64,000 nt of DNA from Chaetomium olivaceum (lineage: Eukaryota; Ascomycota; Sordariomycetes; Sordariales; Chaetomiaceae): positions 186,001 to 250,000 of the forward strand of contig JAYWVB010000002.1 in NCBI GenBank assembly GCA_039881045.1, read 5' to 3'. The first letter of the stretch is position 1. Every line of letters begins with the position of its first letter. The notes under the pieces were generated by a model. That model made no database searches. It saw nothing but the letters and a program-made list of their open reading frames with translations, and was not told where the DNA came from. The position numbers and the translations under genes are program-made. Positions 35,057 through 46,254 of the stretch are shown here, in pieces.

Positions 35057-36072
35057 GGGGAGGTCAGGGGTGCGGGCGAAGACAGGTAGCTATCTGGACA
35101 CGGGATTCGGGAGTACGCGAGAGCCCAGGACCGCATACAGCGGACAACAGCTTCAGGGCCCGGGACGAGCCAGCACAGCACTCAGGACACGTATATCCTT
35201 CCAAAGCTAGTAGATTGGTTGCCGGGGACGAGTTGCGTTTAGGTCTGTACTAATACGCGGATGGGATTGTCCGCATCGGAGGACGTGTTTGCGGCAGCGG
35301 CGGTTCCGGCCGAGAGGGTTCGGCGACGTTAGGAATGTCACCGTCCATTGAATGAATACCGTATCAACGCGGTGATTGGCTTTGCAAATTCCTGATGTTC
35401 GGTAGATGGGACGTGTGATCAATTTCGATAACCTGGCGCGCCCAAGGCCTGCAAAGTACGGAGAAATGGAGGCTTAAGAAGCTTAAATAAGAAGGTGATC
35501 CTAACTAAAAGAAACAAGAAACGGCACGGGTATTAAAACTCTAGCGAGGCGAGGCAAGGTAATATTAGCATGAGTACAGGGAGCTTTGCAAACATTCGTT
35601 AGTTTGAGGTTTGTTGGTTGGTAGATGGCCTCATCGCCTGCAGCTCACTTGCGCTTGCAGCGTGATATTTACCCCACAAATACCAAAAGGAGGTTGGTTA
35701 CATACCTATGTACGCATCAGATGTGTACCCGGAGGGGGGGTTTGTACCGAACGGAGGTGGGGTGGAGGGGCAGTCATGTCCACTGCGTTTTGAACTGGAC
35801 ACTTCTCATGAACATTATCATTAAGAACTTCAATCTACAGGCCAACCATCCGCAGCTCTCGAAACCTCCATTTAGATAGCCTTCCTACGTGTGGTACCAT
35901 GGGGTTGTAGCTGTTGGTCTTCCACCACTGCAGCCGCACATTTTGCTTTTTGAACAAGAAAACAAAAAAAAAAAAACACCTCAAAGCACAGCAAAGCACA
36001 GGCTGCAGCCCGCTGCACAGCAAATCCCGCAAGTCGCCAAACCATTTACAACAACTAAACACGTCGCCCAAG
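35057..36072. other. Intergenic, no gene seen
   Basis: Chitinase 3' region and F-box gene promoter. An A-run (about 12) at 35965-35976 precedes a CA-rich leader. Confidence 0.4.
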
Positions 36073-37660
36073 ATGGGTCGTCTACCAGCCGAGGTCATGG
36101 CCAACATCATCTCGTACTTCGTAGCCGAAAGCAGCAGCCACGACCACGGCGACAACAGTGGCGACAACAGCAACCGCCTCGCCCTCGCCCCGTACGCGAC
36201 CGTGTCGCGCGTGTGGCAGCACCGCGTCGAGGCTATGACGTTTGCGCATATCAACCTCGATCCGGCGCGCCTAGCTTCGCCGCTGGCCGCGCAGGCACTG
36301 ACACCCGACCGCGTACGCCGCTTCGTGCGCTCTATTGGCATTAACGTGCTGCTGCCGCCGTACGACGCGCAGGCACGGGGACGGCCTGAAGATGAGGCTG
36401 ATAGGGCTAAGAATGATGGTGTTTTCACTGATGTTGTGAGGAGGGTTTTTGAATTGCTGGCGGGGGGTCCGGGTGGCCAGCAGCAGCAGGAGCAGCGCGC
36501 GGGGGTTGACGCAGATTATCGCCCCAAGATTCAGCTTTCTCTGACGGTGTCCTGTGTCAGTGACGCGGAGGATATAGAGGCAAGGAAATTCGAACGGGAT
36601 CTCGGGAGAAGTTTTGACATGCTCGAAGGACGCTACGAAAGCTCGTACCTCGACTTGATGCCAGCAGCCGGGAAGTCGATACAGGACGACGCCGAGGCGC
36701 TACCTGAGCTATATTGTATCAAAGGGTTCCGTGTCCATGGTACCTTGCACTACGGACGTCGGGAATTTACTCAACGATACTTTGCTCCACGAGCCGTGTG
36801 CCTTATGGCGTCGAGGATGCCGGGTCTAGAGAGCATACACTGGAGCCTTTGCGATAATGAGAAGAGGGATATAGCGCTTAGGAAAAGGTTGAGAGCAGAC
36901 TTTGCCTACGCTTTACAAACACTACCCTCTTCCCTCCAAAACTTCCAGCTCCATTACACCAGATCCATACCACTTGATCACTCCTTCCAGACGCCTAGCA
37001 TTCTGGAGGAGACGGATCGCGAAAATAGCAACAACGACAAGCTAAGCCTTGCCCTCCACAAGCTCTCCCAACGTCTCGTCGAATTCAGGCTCACGGCTGA
37101 CGTCGGGTCGGAGGTCCTCTGGCCATTGGAGCCTACGCAATCTGACCCGGATGGTCCGCTGTGGCCGAGAATGCGCGATTACTTCATCAACCCGGGCGCC
37201 ATCACGCCGTCGGGCCAGTGGCGTTTCCAGCGATCCGACTATGAGTCGGACGACGAGTCAGACTCGGTCTCGTCCGATTTGGACCCTCTCGTCGCTCCCG
37301 GCGACGAGACGGAGGACCGCTTCCGCACCCTGCTTGACCGGGACGCTGTCAACTTCCTGCTCCTGGCAGCCGCACGGGCTGTGCGCGGATGCCGGCGCTT
37401 CGGAGGATGCACTTTACGCGGGGGCCCGCCTGTCGGCCGCCATGCGGGCTATCGTATGTACATGGTTGAGGGGGGTGCTTCCCGCCGTCGTGGTGGTGGT
37501 GGTGATGATGGTGATGAAGGTGGGGTGGCAGAGCTTACTGTCCACTGCAGCCGTGTTTCACCCAGACGAAGAGGTCCTGCAGATTTGGAGGGAGGCGGCG
37601 GAGCAACATGCGGGTGTCCAGTCCGGGGTCGTAATCGTGGTTAGGGACCCCCGGAAGTAA
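36073..37660 (+). CDS. F-box domain protein with scrambled C-terminus
   Basis: The start at 36073 directly opens an F-box: GRLPAEVMANIISYFV, then LAPYATVSRVWQHRVEAMTF. F-box proteins recruit Skp1-Cullin ubiquitin ligases to substrates. A long region without recognisable repeats follows (about 450 residues), as in large fungal F-box families whose targets are unknown. From about 37386 the conserved-looking end is spread over three frames: MPALRRMHFTRGP in one, YRMYMVEGG in the next, and a plausible terminal FHPDEEVLQIWREAAEQH in a third, closing at 37660. Three small length changes (near 37386, 37445 and 37557) would explain this. The start is preferred over an earlier in-frame codon at 35914 because that part is A-rich leader. 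Confidence 0.65.
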
Positions 37661-38035
37661 CGAGGTGATAGTGACTGGTAAGGGGCGAGTGTAAGTAGAG
37701 AGGTACATGTACCTAAGGTAAGGTAGTTACACGAAAATCGTGTGGGGGGTGACGACAAGCAGGGGTTTCCGACTTGCACCTCGGGTAGGTCAGGTAGTTA
37801 GGTCTCGCACGGTTAATATAGATCATGATACGGCACATTGTCTAGAACAATAAGATGGAATAATGATGCTTAATTTATGGCTTGGTTCAACAATTCCACT
37901 TTATCGCGGCCTCTGGTCCTCCGCCTCGGGCTCTAGCACCTCGTTGTCATCGTCCGCTACTAATATCTATACCGCTGAACGTTAATAACTCTTCCTTTGC
38001 CGTCATGATGGCGTCAACGAAAGGTCAAGCGTTAA
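37661..38035. other. Convergent intergenic region
   Basis: 3' ends of the F-box and hypothetical genes. Nothing else recognised. Confidence 0.4.
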
Positions 38036-38473
38036 TTACAAGAAGAATCCGGCATAGTATCCTTGTTGCTGCTGGTGGTGGGTTGAGACGGGAGAAAGGA
38101 GTTTTAGAGGCGAGATCCAAGTTTTAGAGGTATCTGCGCCGGGAGGTTTTACGGTTGGGAGCTTGGGGTCGTCAGTGCCATCATTGATCACATACACCGG
38201 CCGAGCTCTCCTCCTGTTATTCTTCGCCCCGAAAGATTTGGCATTTGCCTTGTCCACACTTATTTTCAGGTTCAAGATGTTTCGCACGGTGGAAGCCAGC
38301 CTATTGGCTTTGGCCTCAGAAGGGTCAGGCACGTCTTCATGAAACGGGACACCCATTTCATCGAAGGTCTTGGCCGAACGAGGAGCACAAAAAGGCTTGA
38401 CGGATTTGAAAAAACCCTCCTCGTTCCGAGCTGTCTGCTCAGTCTGAGAAGATTCAGTAGATTGGTCAGCCAT
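38036..38473 (-). CDS. Hypothetical protein, 145 residues
   Basis: A single frame with start at 38473 (context AACAACAATGGCTG) is preferred over an ATG eight codons upstream. The product is hydrophilic, with a Ser/Thr/Gln-rich N-terminus, a central RTAR-EEGFFKSVKPFCAP stretch, a helix-prone LASTVRNILNLKISV, a basic NNRRRARPV patch, and a tail with a Gln run. I recognise no family. No signal peptide or membrane segment is present. It could be an intracellular accessory protein. Spurious coding is possible but the length, start context and composition favour a gene. Confidence 0.4.
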   Translation of the reverse strand: MADQSTESSQTEQTARNEEGFFKSVKPFCAPRSAKTFDEMGVPFHEDVPDPSEAKANRLASTVRNILNLKISVDKANAKSFGAKNNRRRARPVYVINDGTDDPKLPTVKPPGADTSKTWISPLKLLSPVSTHHQQQQGYYAGFFL

Positions 38474-39149
38474 TGTTGTTAGTTTTGCGTTTCCCATACT
38501 GGTTATAGAGTGGTAGGCTGTTAGAGTCGTAGATTGACGAATAAATGGCGGCCTCTTTGTGGTTCCCGACTGTTTATATATTCAACGTGGAGACTTCATA
38601 TTTGGAAAATGCCATTCTTCTAGTCCGCGAGATATCCGTGAGCCAGTTGTTGTAACTTGCTGTCCACGGAACAACCCCCATAAGTGTGAAACGCGCAAGA
38701 TAGTTTGCGAGTGGAGAGGCTACGTCTCGCCTAGGGGATGCCCTTTGTTTATTGGGGGATTGAAGGCCGAACTACCTAGAACATGTCCGCTTGCAAAGAA
38801 CAAAGCGGCAAGGGCGCATAGTCAGCAAAAGTCTCGTAGAACAATATCGTATATTTGCGTTTCTCTAAACCCTAGGCAACGCCAGTTTCTTTCCAATACT
38901 ACAGCGTGATAGCCATCTCTGGCTCGATTGACAGCCAGTTGGTAGTTGACTTCGCAGTGGCCAGCCCAGCGCCGCGGGTAACCGGATAGACTGAACGCCA
39001 TCTACACCCTATGACGTTCGGGAATGGGCCAAAGATGCAAGTAGATCAACAATGCGGGTGATAGACCGGTTTGGCTCTCTACCTACTTCCTCTAGTGCAG
39101 TGCAGGTGTGCATCAGTTGAGTAGTTGAGGGCTGGCCGACCTTACATCC
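38474..39149. other. Intergenic, no gene seen
   Basis: Promoter of the hypothetical gene and downstream flank of the kinase remnant. Nothing else supportable. Confidence 0.4.
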
Positions 39150-40180
39150 CCTTCCCCTTCCAATATGGTGGGTGCATTGTTTGCCATCCACGGGTGCTCG
39201 AGGCACTGCTGGGCGGAAAACCGCTTCTTCATATCAACAACAATCATGTTGTCGATCAGGTCTAAGGCTGGATCACTAACGGTGTCCTAATAAGGGGAGG
39301 GATAGTCGAACATTGGCCCCCTGATTTGGTCGGCGAGGTCGTAGGGAAAGTCCAAGGTTTTGAGTTCATCTGAGAAGGCGGAAACCCGCAGAGACAGATA
39401 TACGAAACGACACCGCAGGACCATATATCTGTAGAGGTTACAGACATTGGGCGAGAAGGAGGCTGCACAATACACTCCGGGGCTATGTCTAGATTCATGG
39501 CTAGTATACGGAGACCGGATTTGTAGGTGAAAGAAACGCCATGCTCGGACGTACAACCTGGGGTGTCGCGCAGTGACGCCATATAATGCCAGAGGCCTGG
39601 GTCGTCGAGAGCTTGCTTGGTCAGTCCGAAATCAGCGAGCTTTATTGACAAGCTGTCTTCGTCGGATATGAGGATATTCTCTGGCTTGACATCCCAGTGT
39701 ATCAGACCGTGGCCAATCTATGCACAAGTCAGCTAATTATTATATTGCCCGGGCTTCATGGGACAATGCCGTTGATAGGGCATAACTTACTAGGAAGTCC
39801 ATCGCTTACAATAGCTGCACGAAGATGGTGCGGGTCTGCGGCTCGGATAGCTTTTGGAGTCGTACAATCGGATAGAATAGTTCTCTTCCCCTAACCAGCT
39901 CTGTGACGACGAGTACTCTCCGGGCATTGTAATCGGCAAAAGGATGCAGGATCTTGGGAATGACGGGATGAGACTCTTCTCGCAGCTTCGATAGCACTGT
40001 GACCTCGTTGCGCAAGAATTGAATCCCCGCCCTCTCTCATCTTAACACGTCGTAGACTTTGACAGTGGCTGGCACGCCAGTTACTCGGTTCACACACGAG
40101 TAATCATTTGTAGAGTCCCCTGGCCCAGGTACCTCCACCGCCATTTCGATATACATGGTCTTGAAACCAACGGTGCAGGT
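39150..40180 (-). pseudogene. Decayed CHK2/RAD53-type Ser/Thr kinase fragment
   Basis: In order on the minus strand: VKVYDVLR (lysine strand), RNEVTVLSKLREESHPVIP (C-helix Glu), VVTELVRGRELF (hinge), LIHWDVKPENILI (catalytic loop with HRD changed to HWD), IKLADFGLTK (DFG), and after a small intron a TPGYIAPE-type activation end. DIWSCGVVSY follows, then lobe-end residues VDMKKRFSAQQCLEHPWM. Three in-frame stops interrupt it: TGA at 40037-40039, TAA at 39806-39808 and TAG at 39287-39289. There is also a one-base break near 39374. Each stop fits a C-to-T type change from Arg, Gln or Trp codons. Introns at 39718-39790 and around 39490-39560 are still recognisable. No FHA domain is seen upstream. 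It is clearly a dead remnant. Confidence 0.8.
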
Positions 40181-40188
40181 CAGTCTTT

Positions 40189-40851
40189 CTAATGAACCCA
40201 AAAAGTCCTCATCGTCGGGTCCGGGTTGCTCAGGTATAAGGGCGCGCGTTGCGACTGTACTTGGGGGTTCTGCTTCCTAACTACACAGTCGGCACCATCA
40301 ACAGAGTCCACGACAAGTGCATCAAATGGAACGATGTTGGGGTGTGGTGGCATACGCATTACGCAGTTTACCTCGTGCCACCACGGAGCGACACTGGCCT
40401 CGGTAATGTAGTACTTGAAGACGGCCTGCCTCGTCTCGCCTGGTTGTGATTGTGGTGAGTAGGTGACAAGATTGACTTGTAGTCCAAGCCGGTCGACCTC
40501 AGTGAGATCCTCTCGGCGTAGTGTTGCGACATGTGGTGGGAATGCGGTGCGCAGTGGGTAGAAGGGCACCCAGGAGTGGTTAAGGCGGGGGTTGGAAGAG
40601 GTGGCTACGACGACGCCTTGTTCGTCAAGCTCAACCTGAACAACGTCCGGCTGGATGGTGTCGATGAACCTGCTGACGTCCTCGTATATAAAATCCTCCT
40701 CGGACTCGTGAGAAATGAGAACGTCGATGGCGCACCGCTGGTCCCAATCCCAGACAACCCACCGCTCGCCGTCCACAAGTGGGCGTGGGCTAATTTGGGT
40801 ATGGCTAAAGCGTTCGACGAGATAGCAGCCTGAGAGCCAGTGTGAGCCCAT
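40189..40851 (-). pseudogene. Truncated N-terminal part of a second fungal protein kinase
   Basis: A frame from about 40851 (GSHWLSGCYLVERF) runs through an extended N-terminal region to VNLVTYSPQSQ, FKYYITEASVAPWWHEVNCV and MPPHPNIVPFDALVVD. This looks like the lysine strand, C-helix and following strands of a kinase N-lobe. It then leaves similarity at GADCVV, and the rest of the kinase domain (catalytic loop, DFG) is missing; the unrelated kinase remnant starts a few bases downstream. The frame continues upstream to 41046 without an ATG, so the true start may be further out. It looks like a deletion or rearrangement breakpoint between two kinase genes. Alternatively a splice leads elsewhere, but I found no continuation. 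Confidence 0.55.
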
Positions 40852-41574
40852 GGTTTTGGTCAGGTCGGACAAAATGGCGAGAGTCGGGGTAGGCGACGGA
40901 ACCCTGGCAGCGTTAAGCTGATGGACGAAAACGCTGGTCGGCGAAGGAGTCGGCCGTGCGTACCTGTGCGGTGATGGGCTGAGCTGTGTGAGCTTTGTGC
41001 GCCGATCTTCAAGACCGAAAACAGACGGCGAATACCTGGAGGGCACAGAGATTGCGCGGTATGGAGTTGTGTGTTAGGGGCAGTCGTTGCAAGCAGGGTC
41101 GAATTGTTGTTGGGGGCCATGAGATGGGCCGTAGCGGGCCGTTTCCATTTGCGGTGGCCGTGGCGGGTTGCATCATTGCATGAGAGCAGTGAAAGTTTGT
41201 GAGAGAAAATTAGATACAAAAAATGACACAAAACCCAAATACATGGGCCAGCGTGATACTCCAACCTTGGATGAGGTGAATCCTCTCGAAATGCTTGGTG
41301 GGTTCACGTTTCAACCTCCCGGGGAGGTCCTCCCCACATCAAGCAGCATCGAACTGCCGAGCCTTATTTGGGTAAGGTACATGTAGTAAGGGACCTACCA
41401 CCAGGTACCTACGAGGTCGTAACATTGTCTAGCGAATAGCGTATGCTTTATCCCAAACCCCGCAAAGACTTCCACCACACATTTCCCAAACTCTCAAGCC
41501 GATCCCACCCCAAACCACCAACAAACAAACCGTCACACAAATCCACAACCCCCACCACTATCCACCAACTCACC
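40852..41574. other. Intergenic or 5' part of the truncated kinase
   Basis: Part (to 41046) may be additional N-terminal coding sequence of the truncated kinase. The rest is promoter, with a CA-rich leader (41440-41574) for the deacetylase. Confidence 0.4.
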
Positions 41575-42377
41575 ATGAACCCCAACCCCCCACGGCGCTG
41601 GCCCGCCCCCTACAAAGCGGCCATCTCCTTCACCATGGACAACCTCGGCGAAGCGCAGGACGTGCTCAAGAACGCCTGGCCGCACCCGATCGGCACGCAC
41701 CCGGCCGTCACCAACCAGCTGCCCCGCATGCTGGCCCTGCTCGCCCAGCATGGCGTGCGCGCCACTACTTCGCCGAGGCCTGGAGCCTGGGCGTGTACCC
41801 CGGTGCCGTGCAGGCGTTGGCTAGCGGCGGCCATGAGATTGCGTGGCATGGGTTTCAGCATGAGGTTTGGGGTGGGTTGGATGAGGTGAAGGAGAGGGAG
41901 AGTTTTGAGAGGAGTTGGAAGGCGGCGGGGAAGTCGGGGGTGAAATACGTTGGGTTTAGGCCGCCTGGTGGGGCGGTCAATGAATGGAGTTGGGAGTTGC
42001 TGAAGAAGTACGGGGTGGAGTATGTTTCGCCGCTGGGGGAGTTTGGGATGGGGAGGGAGGGGGTGGTGGTGTTGCCGTTTGAGTGGAAAGCGGTGGATGC
42101 GTTTTGGTATATGGAGAAGTTTGGTGGGATTCGGAAAGAGCATGGTGAGAGGGAGGAGGTGTTGAGTCCTGGGGATTTCAAGGAGTGGTTGATGGGCAAG
42201 ATTGACGAGACTGTGAAAACGGGCGGTTTCATGTCCATACTGTTCCATCCGTTTCTGCAAACGAGTGAAGAGAAGTTTGAAGTGTTGCAGGACGTGTTGA
42301 AGAGGATCAGCGAGGATGGGGACATATGGGTTGCTCCGTGTAAGGAGATGGCTAAGTGGGTGAAGGAAAACTCCTAA
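41575..42377 (+). CDS. NodB-family polysaccharide deacetylase, frame broken once
   Basis: About 267 residues. Motif 1 is SFTMDN, where the usual TFDD metal site has Met and Asn replacements. Motif 2 is GGHEIAWHGFQHE (His pair), motif 3 is GFRPPGG, and a late FMSILFHPF provides the His-containing end motif. No signal peptide is visible, which fits the cytosolic PuuE/allantoinase-like branch rather than secreted chitin deacetylases. The frame breaks at 41763-41766, where GVRAT ends and YFAEAWSLG continues one base out of phase (ACTAC in place of a codon-preserving sequence one base longer). Both halves are conserved, so a one-base loss, possibly technical, is likely. GC-rich codons in the first half give way to GT-rich codons in the second. 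The substrate is not determined. Confidence 0.75.
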
Positions 42378-43607
42378 ATATTGCAGGTCAAATCCTCAGC
42401 GTAAATGTAAGCACAGGTTATATCTTTGAACCTAAGGCGGTTGGAAAGCAACTTTCCTGTTCTCTGGAGCATTTCGTGCTGTTAATACAAAATGGGTAGT
42501 ATTACGAAATCGACGTGCATCGTCCGCGGAGAATTTAGGCTGTTATTCTGAGACCTTATCATGATTGCTGGTCAACACCTCGAAGATGCTCAAACTAAAG
42601 GAGTTTCCACTGCTTCATTTACTTGAACTATCTATGCCGAAGAAAGCCGTTCAAGCTCAGTTCGGGTTGAGACTGGTAATGTAAGTGGACGGGTTTAACA
42701 GATGACCGGACGGATATTGTAGATGGTAAGACTCATGAAAAATTTGATTGATGGTTTTTTTTTACCGGACTCGTCTTCCGGCATGCAAAAGTTGACTTTC
42801 AAGTTATAACCTCCTTGCTTCCGGTTGTAGCTACACCTAGGTCCTCATCATCTTCTTAATCCTCCAACATGCATCAACACAAATTAAGTTCGAGTCATGA
42901 TAAGCTTGTTGACTCCACACCTGAAAAAGGGACGGAGATCGTAGTGTCGTCTCCTTTAACAAATTGATATGAGCAGCGGTCATGTCCCTCTTAAATGTGG
43001 TGAAGAAGAAGTGGAGATGGCGAGTTACGAGCTCGACGTGTAAGCTCTTGTCGTGGCAACAAGAGCTGCACCGCCCCAAGCACATCAATGCGGTTAGCAC
43101 GAAAGATGATGGATCTCGGCGCTGGACGCCAAGCATTCGTCCCAGCCCAAGTTCAACCCGAGTCGGCACGCCTGGTTTTTGGCCGCTTTGCGTTTGGGAA
43201 CTGGTGGCCGATCCGGCACGGAAGACAGAATCACAATGGCATATTGCCGGCGGTTGCGTTGCCAGATGCTGGTTGCAGGTCTTCGGTCCAAGGTCCAGCT
43301 ACCTAAACAGCGGTGGCCAGGCCATGTGGTGGCGGAGTTTAGTTGAAGGTGGACCCACTGGCGTGGCCTGCCCCTCCCCCTCGCCTGCCAAGCTCCCAAT
43401 CGGCGCCCTCTGGGACAGCTCGTACCAAGGAAAGCAAACAACGAGAGAGCTCAAGAGTGAGTATAAGTTGCCATATGCCCCGACTCATTAGATATCCTTA
43501 CCTCTTCTTCATTGTTTTTTACCATATTAGCTGTTCTTGTTGGCATCTTCATTGGTCCCAGAACCTCTCTTCCCAGCTCCTGGACGATCCCGTCAGCAAC
43601 ATCAAAA
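42378..43607. promoter_or_regulatory. Chitinase promoter with probable leader intron
   Basis: No gene is seen. Near the end a donor (GTGAGT, about 43457) and acceptor (TTAG, about 43540) suggest an intron in the 5' leader of the GH18 gene. Confidence 0.35.
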
Positions 43608-44924
43608 ATGGGCGGCGGACCTGCCGGCGGCTACCGCTCGGTAGCCTACTTCGTAAACTGGGCCATCTACGCCCGAAAGCACCGACCGCAAGACCTGCCC
43701 GTGGAGAACCTGACGCACGTGCTGTATGCCTTCGCCAACGTGCGGCCCGAGTCGGGCGAGGTGTACATGACGGACTCCTGGGCCGACACCGACATCCACT
43801 GGGAGGGCGACAGCTGGAACGACACGGGCACCAACCTGTACGGCTGCATGAAGCAGCTCAACCTTCTCAAGCGCCGCAACCGCAACCTCAAAGTCCTGCT
43901 GTCGATCGGCGGCTGGACGTATAGTAGCAACTTCAAGCAGCCCGCATCGACACCGCAAGGCAGACAGACCTTTGCGGCGTCTGCCGTTGAGATCGTAAGC
44001 CCTCCTCCCCCACCCCCATTCCCAATCTCCAAAACCCACATCACCTCCCCTAACCAACCCCGCGATCAACAGCTCTCCCGCCTCGGCTTCGACGGACTCG
44101 ACATCGACTGGGAGTACCCGCAATCGGCCTCGGAAGCGGCCGACTTCGTCTCGCTGCTCGCCGAAGTGCGGCACGCGCTCGACCAGCACGCGCGCACCGT
44201 CGACCCCTCCAGTCCGCCCCACTTCGAGCTCACCGTCGCCTGCCCCGCGGGCGCGCACAACTACAACAACCTAGACATCCCGGGCATGGACCGCTACCTG
44301 GACTTCTGGAACCTGATGGCGTACGACTACGCCGGGTCGTGGGACCGCGTGGCCGGCCACCAGGCGAACCTGTACCCGTGCGGGCACGACGCCTCGCGCA
44401 CCCCCTTCTCGACCGAGGCCGCCGTGCAGGCGTACGTGGGCCGCGGCGTGGCGCCCGACAGGATCGTCATGGGCATGCCGCTGTACGGGCGGGCGTTTGA
44501 GGGCACTGATGGCTTGGGTCGGCCGTTCAACGGTGTGGGTGAGGGCACGTGGGAGAATGGCGTGCACGACTACAAGAAGCTGCCGCTGGAGGGCGCCGAG
44601 GTGCTGGCAGATTATGACGCCGGTGCGAGCTATTGCTACCACCACGGTCGTCGGGTGCTGGTGAGTTATGATAACGTGGAGATGGCGAGGGCCAAGGCCG
44701 ATTACATTAGGCACCGCGGGTTGGGCGGTGGCATGTGGTGGGAGAGCAGCGCTGATAAGGAGGGGCCCGAGAGTCTGATCGGGAATGTGGTCGACGTGCT
44801 CGGCGGTCCCAATTCGCTCCAGTGGCGCGAGAACTGTATCACATATCCTCACACCAAGTACGACAACCTGAGGGAAGGGTTCCCAATAATTAGGATGGGA
44901 CGGGAACTTGACTGGATAAGCTAG
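43608..44924 (+). CDS. GH18 chitinase, compact single-domain
   Basis: Two exons (43608-43994, 44073-44924; 78-bp intron) encode about 412 residues. The order is GH18: SVAYFVNWAIYARKHRPQDL (beta-1), THVLYAFANV, VLLSIGGWTYS (SxGG), FDGLDIDWEYP (DxxDxDxE with the acid Glu), MAYDYAGSWD, MGMPLYGRAF, and GGGMWWESSADK near the end (active-site Trp). It resembles the 42-kDa endochitinase group but starts without a signal peptide. The frame is open to a TTG at 43512 with a hydrophobic stretch, yet that part lies behind an acceptor site and looks like leader, so the ATG at 43608 is preferred. An intracellular or alternative-start chitinase is possible. The reading frame is intact. Confidence 0.85.
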   Translation: MGGGPAGGYRSVAYFVNWAIYARKHRPQDLPVENLTHVLYAFANVRPESGEVYMTDSWADTDIHWEGDSWNDTGTNLYGCMKQLNLLKRRNRNLKVLLSIGGWTYSSNFKQPASTPQGRQTFAASAVEIVSPPPPPPFPISKTHITSPNQPRDQQLSRLGFDGLDIDWEYPQSASEAADFVSLLAEVRHALDQHARTVDPSSPPHFELTVACPAGAHNYNNLDIPGMDRYLDFWNLMAYDYAGSWDRVAGHQANLYPCGHDASRTPFSTEAAVQAYVGRGVAPDRIVMGMPLYGRAFEGTDGLGRPFNGVGEGTWENGVHDYKKLPLEGAEVLADYDAGASYCYHHGRRVLVSYDNVEMARAKADYIRHRGLGGGMWWESSADKEGPESLIGNVVDVLGGPNSLQWRENCITYPHTKYDNLREGFPIIRMGRELDWIS

Positions 44925-45155
44925 GTAGCTGCCTGCATAACCCAGTTACACAGCCTGAGACAATGACACCAGTGGTCGAGGTGGCCCCGGTCTGTCATCG
45001 CGCTCCCAAATTGCATTTTCCTTGCCGGTCCGAGCCCGCATATGCCCGACTCTAAGGTACATAAACGCCGATTTCATGAAAGATCGTTGCCCGTTCCTGA
45101 CTCCTTGCAATTCCGTTCCCGCCCCGAGTTACCCAGTCTCTTTCCGGCGAGTCTT

Positions 45156-45676
45156 TTAACCGCTCTTCTCGAAGACGTAGGTAAGGTGGCAGCGGCCGCA
45201 GTACTGGCGGTCCTGCATGGCAGCCATGAAGACACCGGCACCGCACTAAACGACATGTCAGCATGAACCCCATGTGTGGGCCAGAGCAAAGCAAGACTCA
45301 CGCTCTCGTTGGGGCACTCGCGGCGAAGACGCTCGATCTTGCCATCGCTGTCGACCTTGTAGTACTTGAGCACAGCGAGCTTGGTCTTCTTGCGCTTGTG
45401 CTTGATCTTCTTGGGGGTGGTGTAGACCTTCTTCTTCCTCTTCTTACCACCACCACGCAGACGAAGCACAAGGTGGAGGGTGCTCTCCTTTTGGATGTTG
45501 TAGTCCGAAAGGGTGCGGCCATCCTCGAGTTGCTTGCCGGCAAAGATCAGGCGCTGCTGGTCGGGGGGAATGCCCTCCTTGTCCTGGATCTTGGACTTGA
45601 CATTGTCGATTGTGTCGCTCGACTCCACCTCAAGGGTGATAGTCTTGCCCGTTAGGGTCTTCACGAAGATCTGCAT
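45156..45676 (-). CDS. UBI3: Ubiquitin-ribosomal protein eS31 (S27a) fusion
   Basis: Two exons (45676-45302 and 45245-45156; 56-bp intron) give 154 residues. Residues 1-76 are canonical ubiquitin ([19 protein letters not shown]...[10 protein letters not shown]). A basic linker [21 protein letters not shown] follows, with the zinc-finger ribosomal part split by the intron (CPNES | [10 protein letters not shown]..., then [11 protein letters not shown]). Ubiquitin is cleaved off after RLRGG and eS31 joins the 40S subunit. The gene is complete, of expected length, and divergent from eS26, with which it shares a 578-bp promoter. The last exon is missed if only the open frame is read. Confidence 0.97.
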
Positions 45677-46254
45677 GGTTGCCTACTGAGAAGTGGTGAG
45701 GAAGTGTTAGACGCAAGGGAGATTGGTCTTTTGAAGCTGAGCCGGCGCGAGTTGGGGGCTGGGATGAAGCCGACCGAAACCTGCGCTCGCCGACATGTCA
45801 AGTCGCGCGCGCGCAGATTTCAAAGCCGGTCGCCGCACAGGCAGCGAGAACAAGATTGGGTATCATGATGTATCGTAGAAGACGAGGAAACAAGCGCCGG
45901 CTCGCAACATCGTACAGACGTACCTAGACACAATGTCTTCCTCAGCAGGCTGCAGATGTTGTGAAGTTGCGCTTGGGGAAAAGAAGGCAGGATTTTGAGG
46001 GACGGCGTTGGCGGAGTTGAACTTTTGGAGGGGCCCACTCTCAATGGTGTGGGTCAGCTGACTCTGTGCCTGCTCTTAGGGCTCGTTGGAAAACTTGCCC
46101 TGGGCCGCACTGCAGCCCGAACCGAAGGTTTCCCCACTTCCAATCACGAGTGGGTCTAGCACCAAGTGTTTTCCAGCACCAGTCGAATTTCTGAACTGGT
46201 CGCCTTTCTCCCACACAACCTCTTGAGAATCAGCACACTCAGGACACCGTCAAA
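45677..46254. promoter_or_regulatory. Shared divergent promoter of eS31-ubiquitin and eS26
   Basis: A 578-bp region between two head-to-head ribosomal protein genes. No other gene is seen. It is a plausible co-regulating promoter for both 40S proteins. Confidence 0.6.

Noticed and set aside
42982..43491. Frame upstream of the compact chitinase
   Set aside because: Ends at the leader intron and shows no GH18 or signal sequence; better read as promoter and leader.
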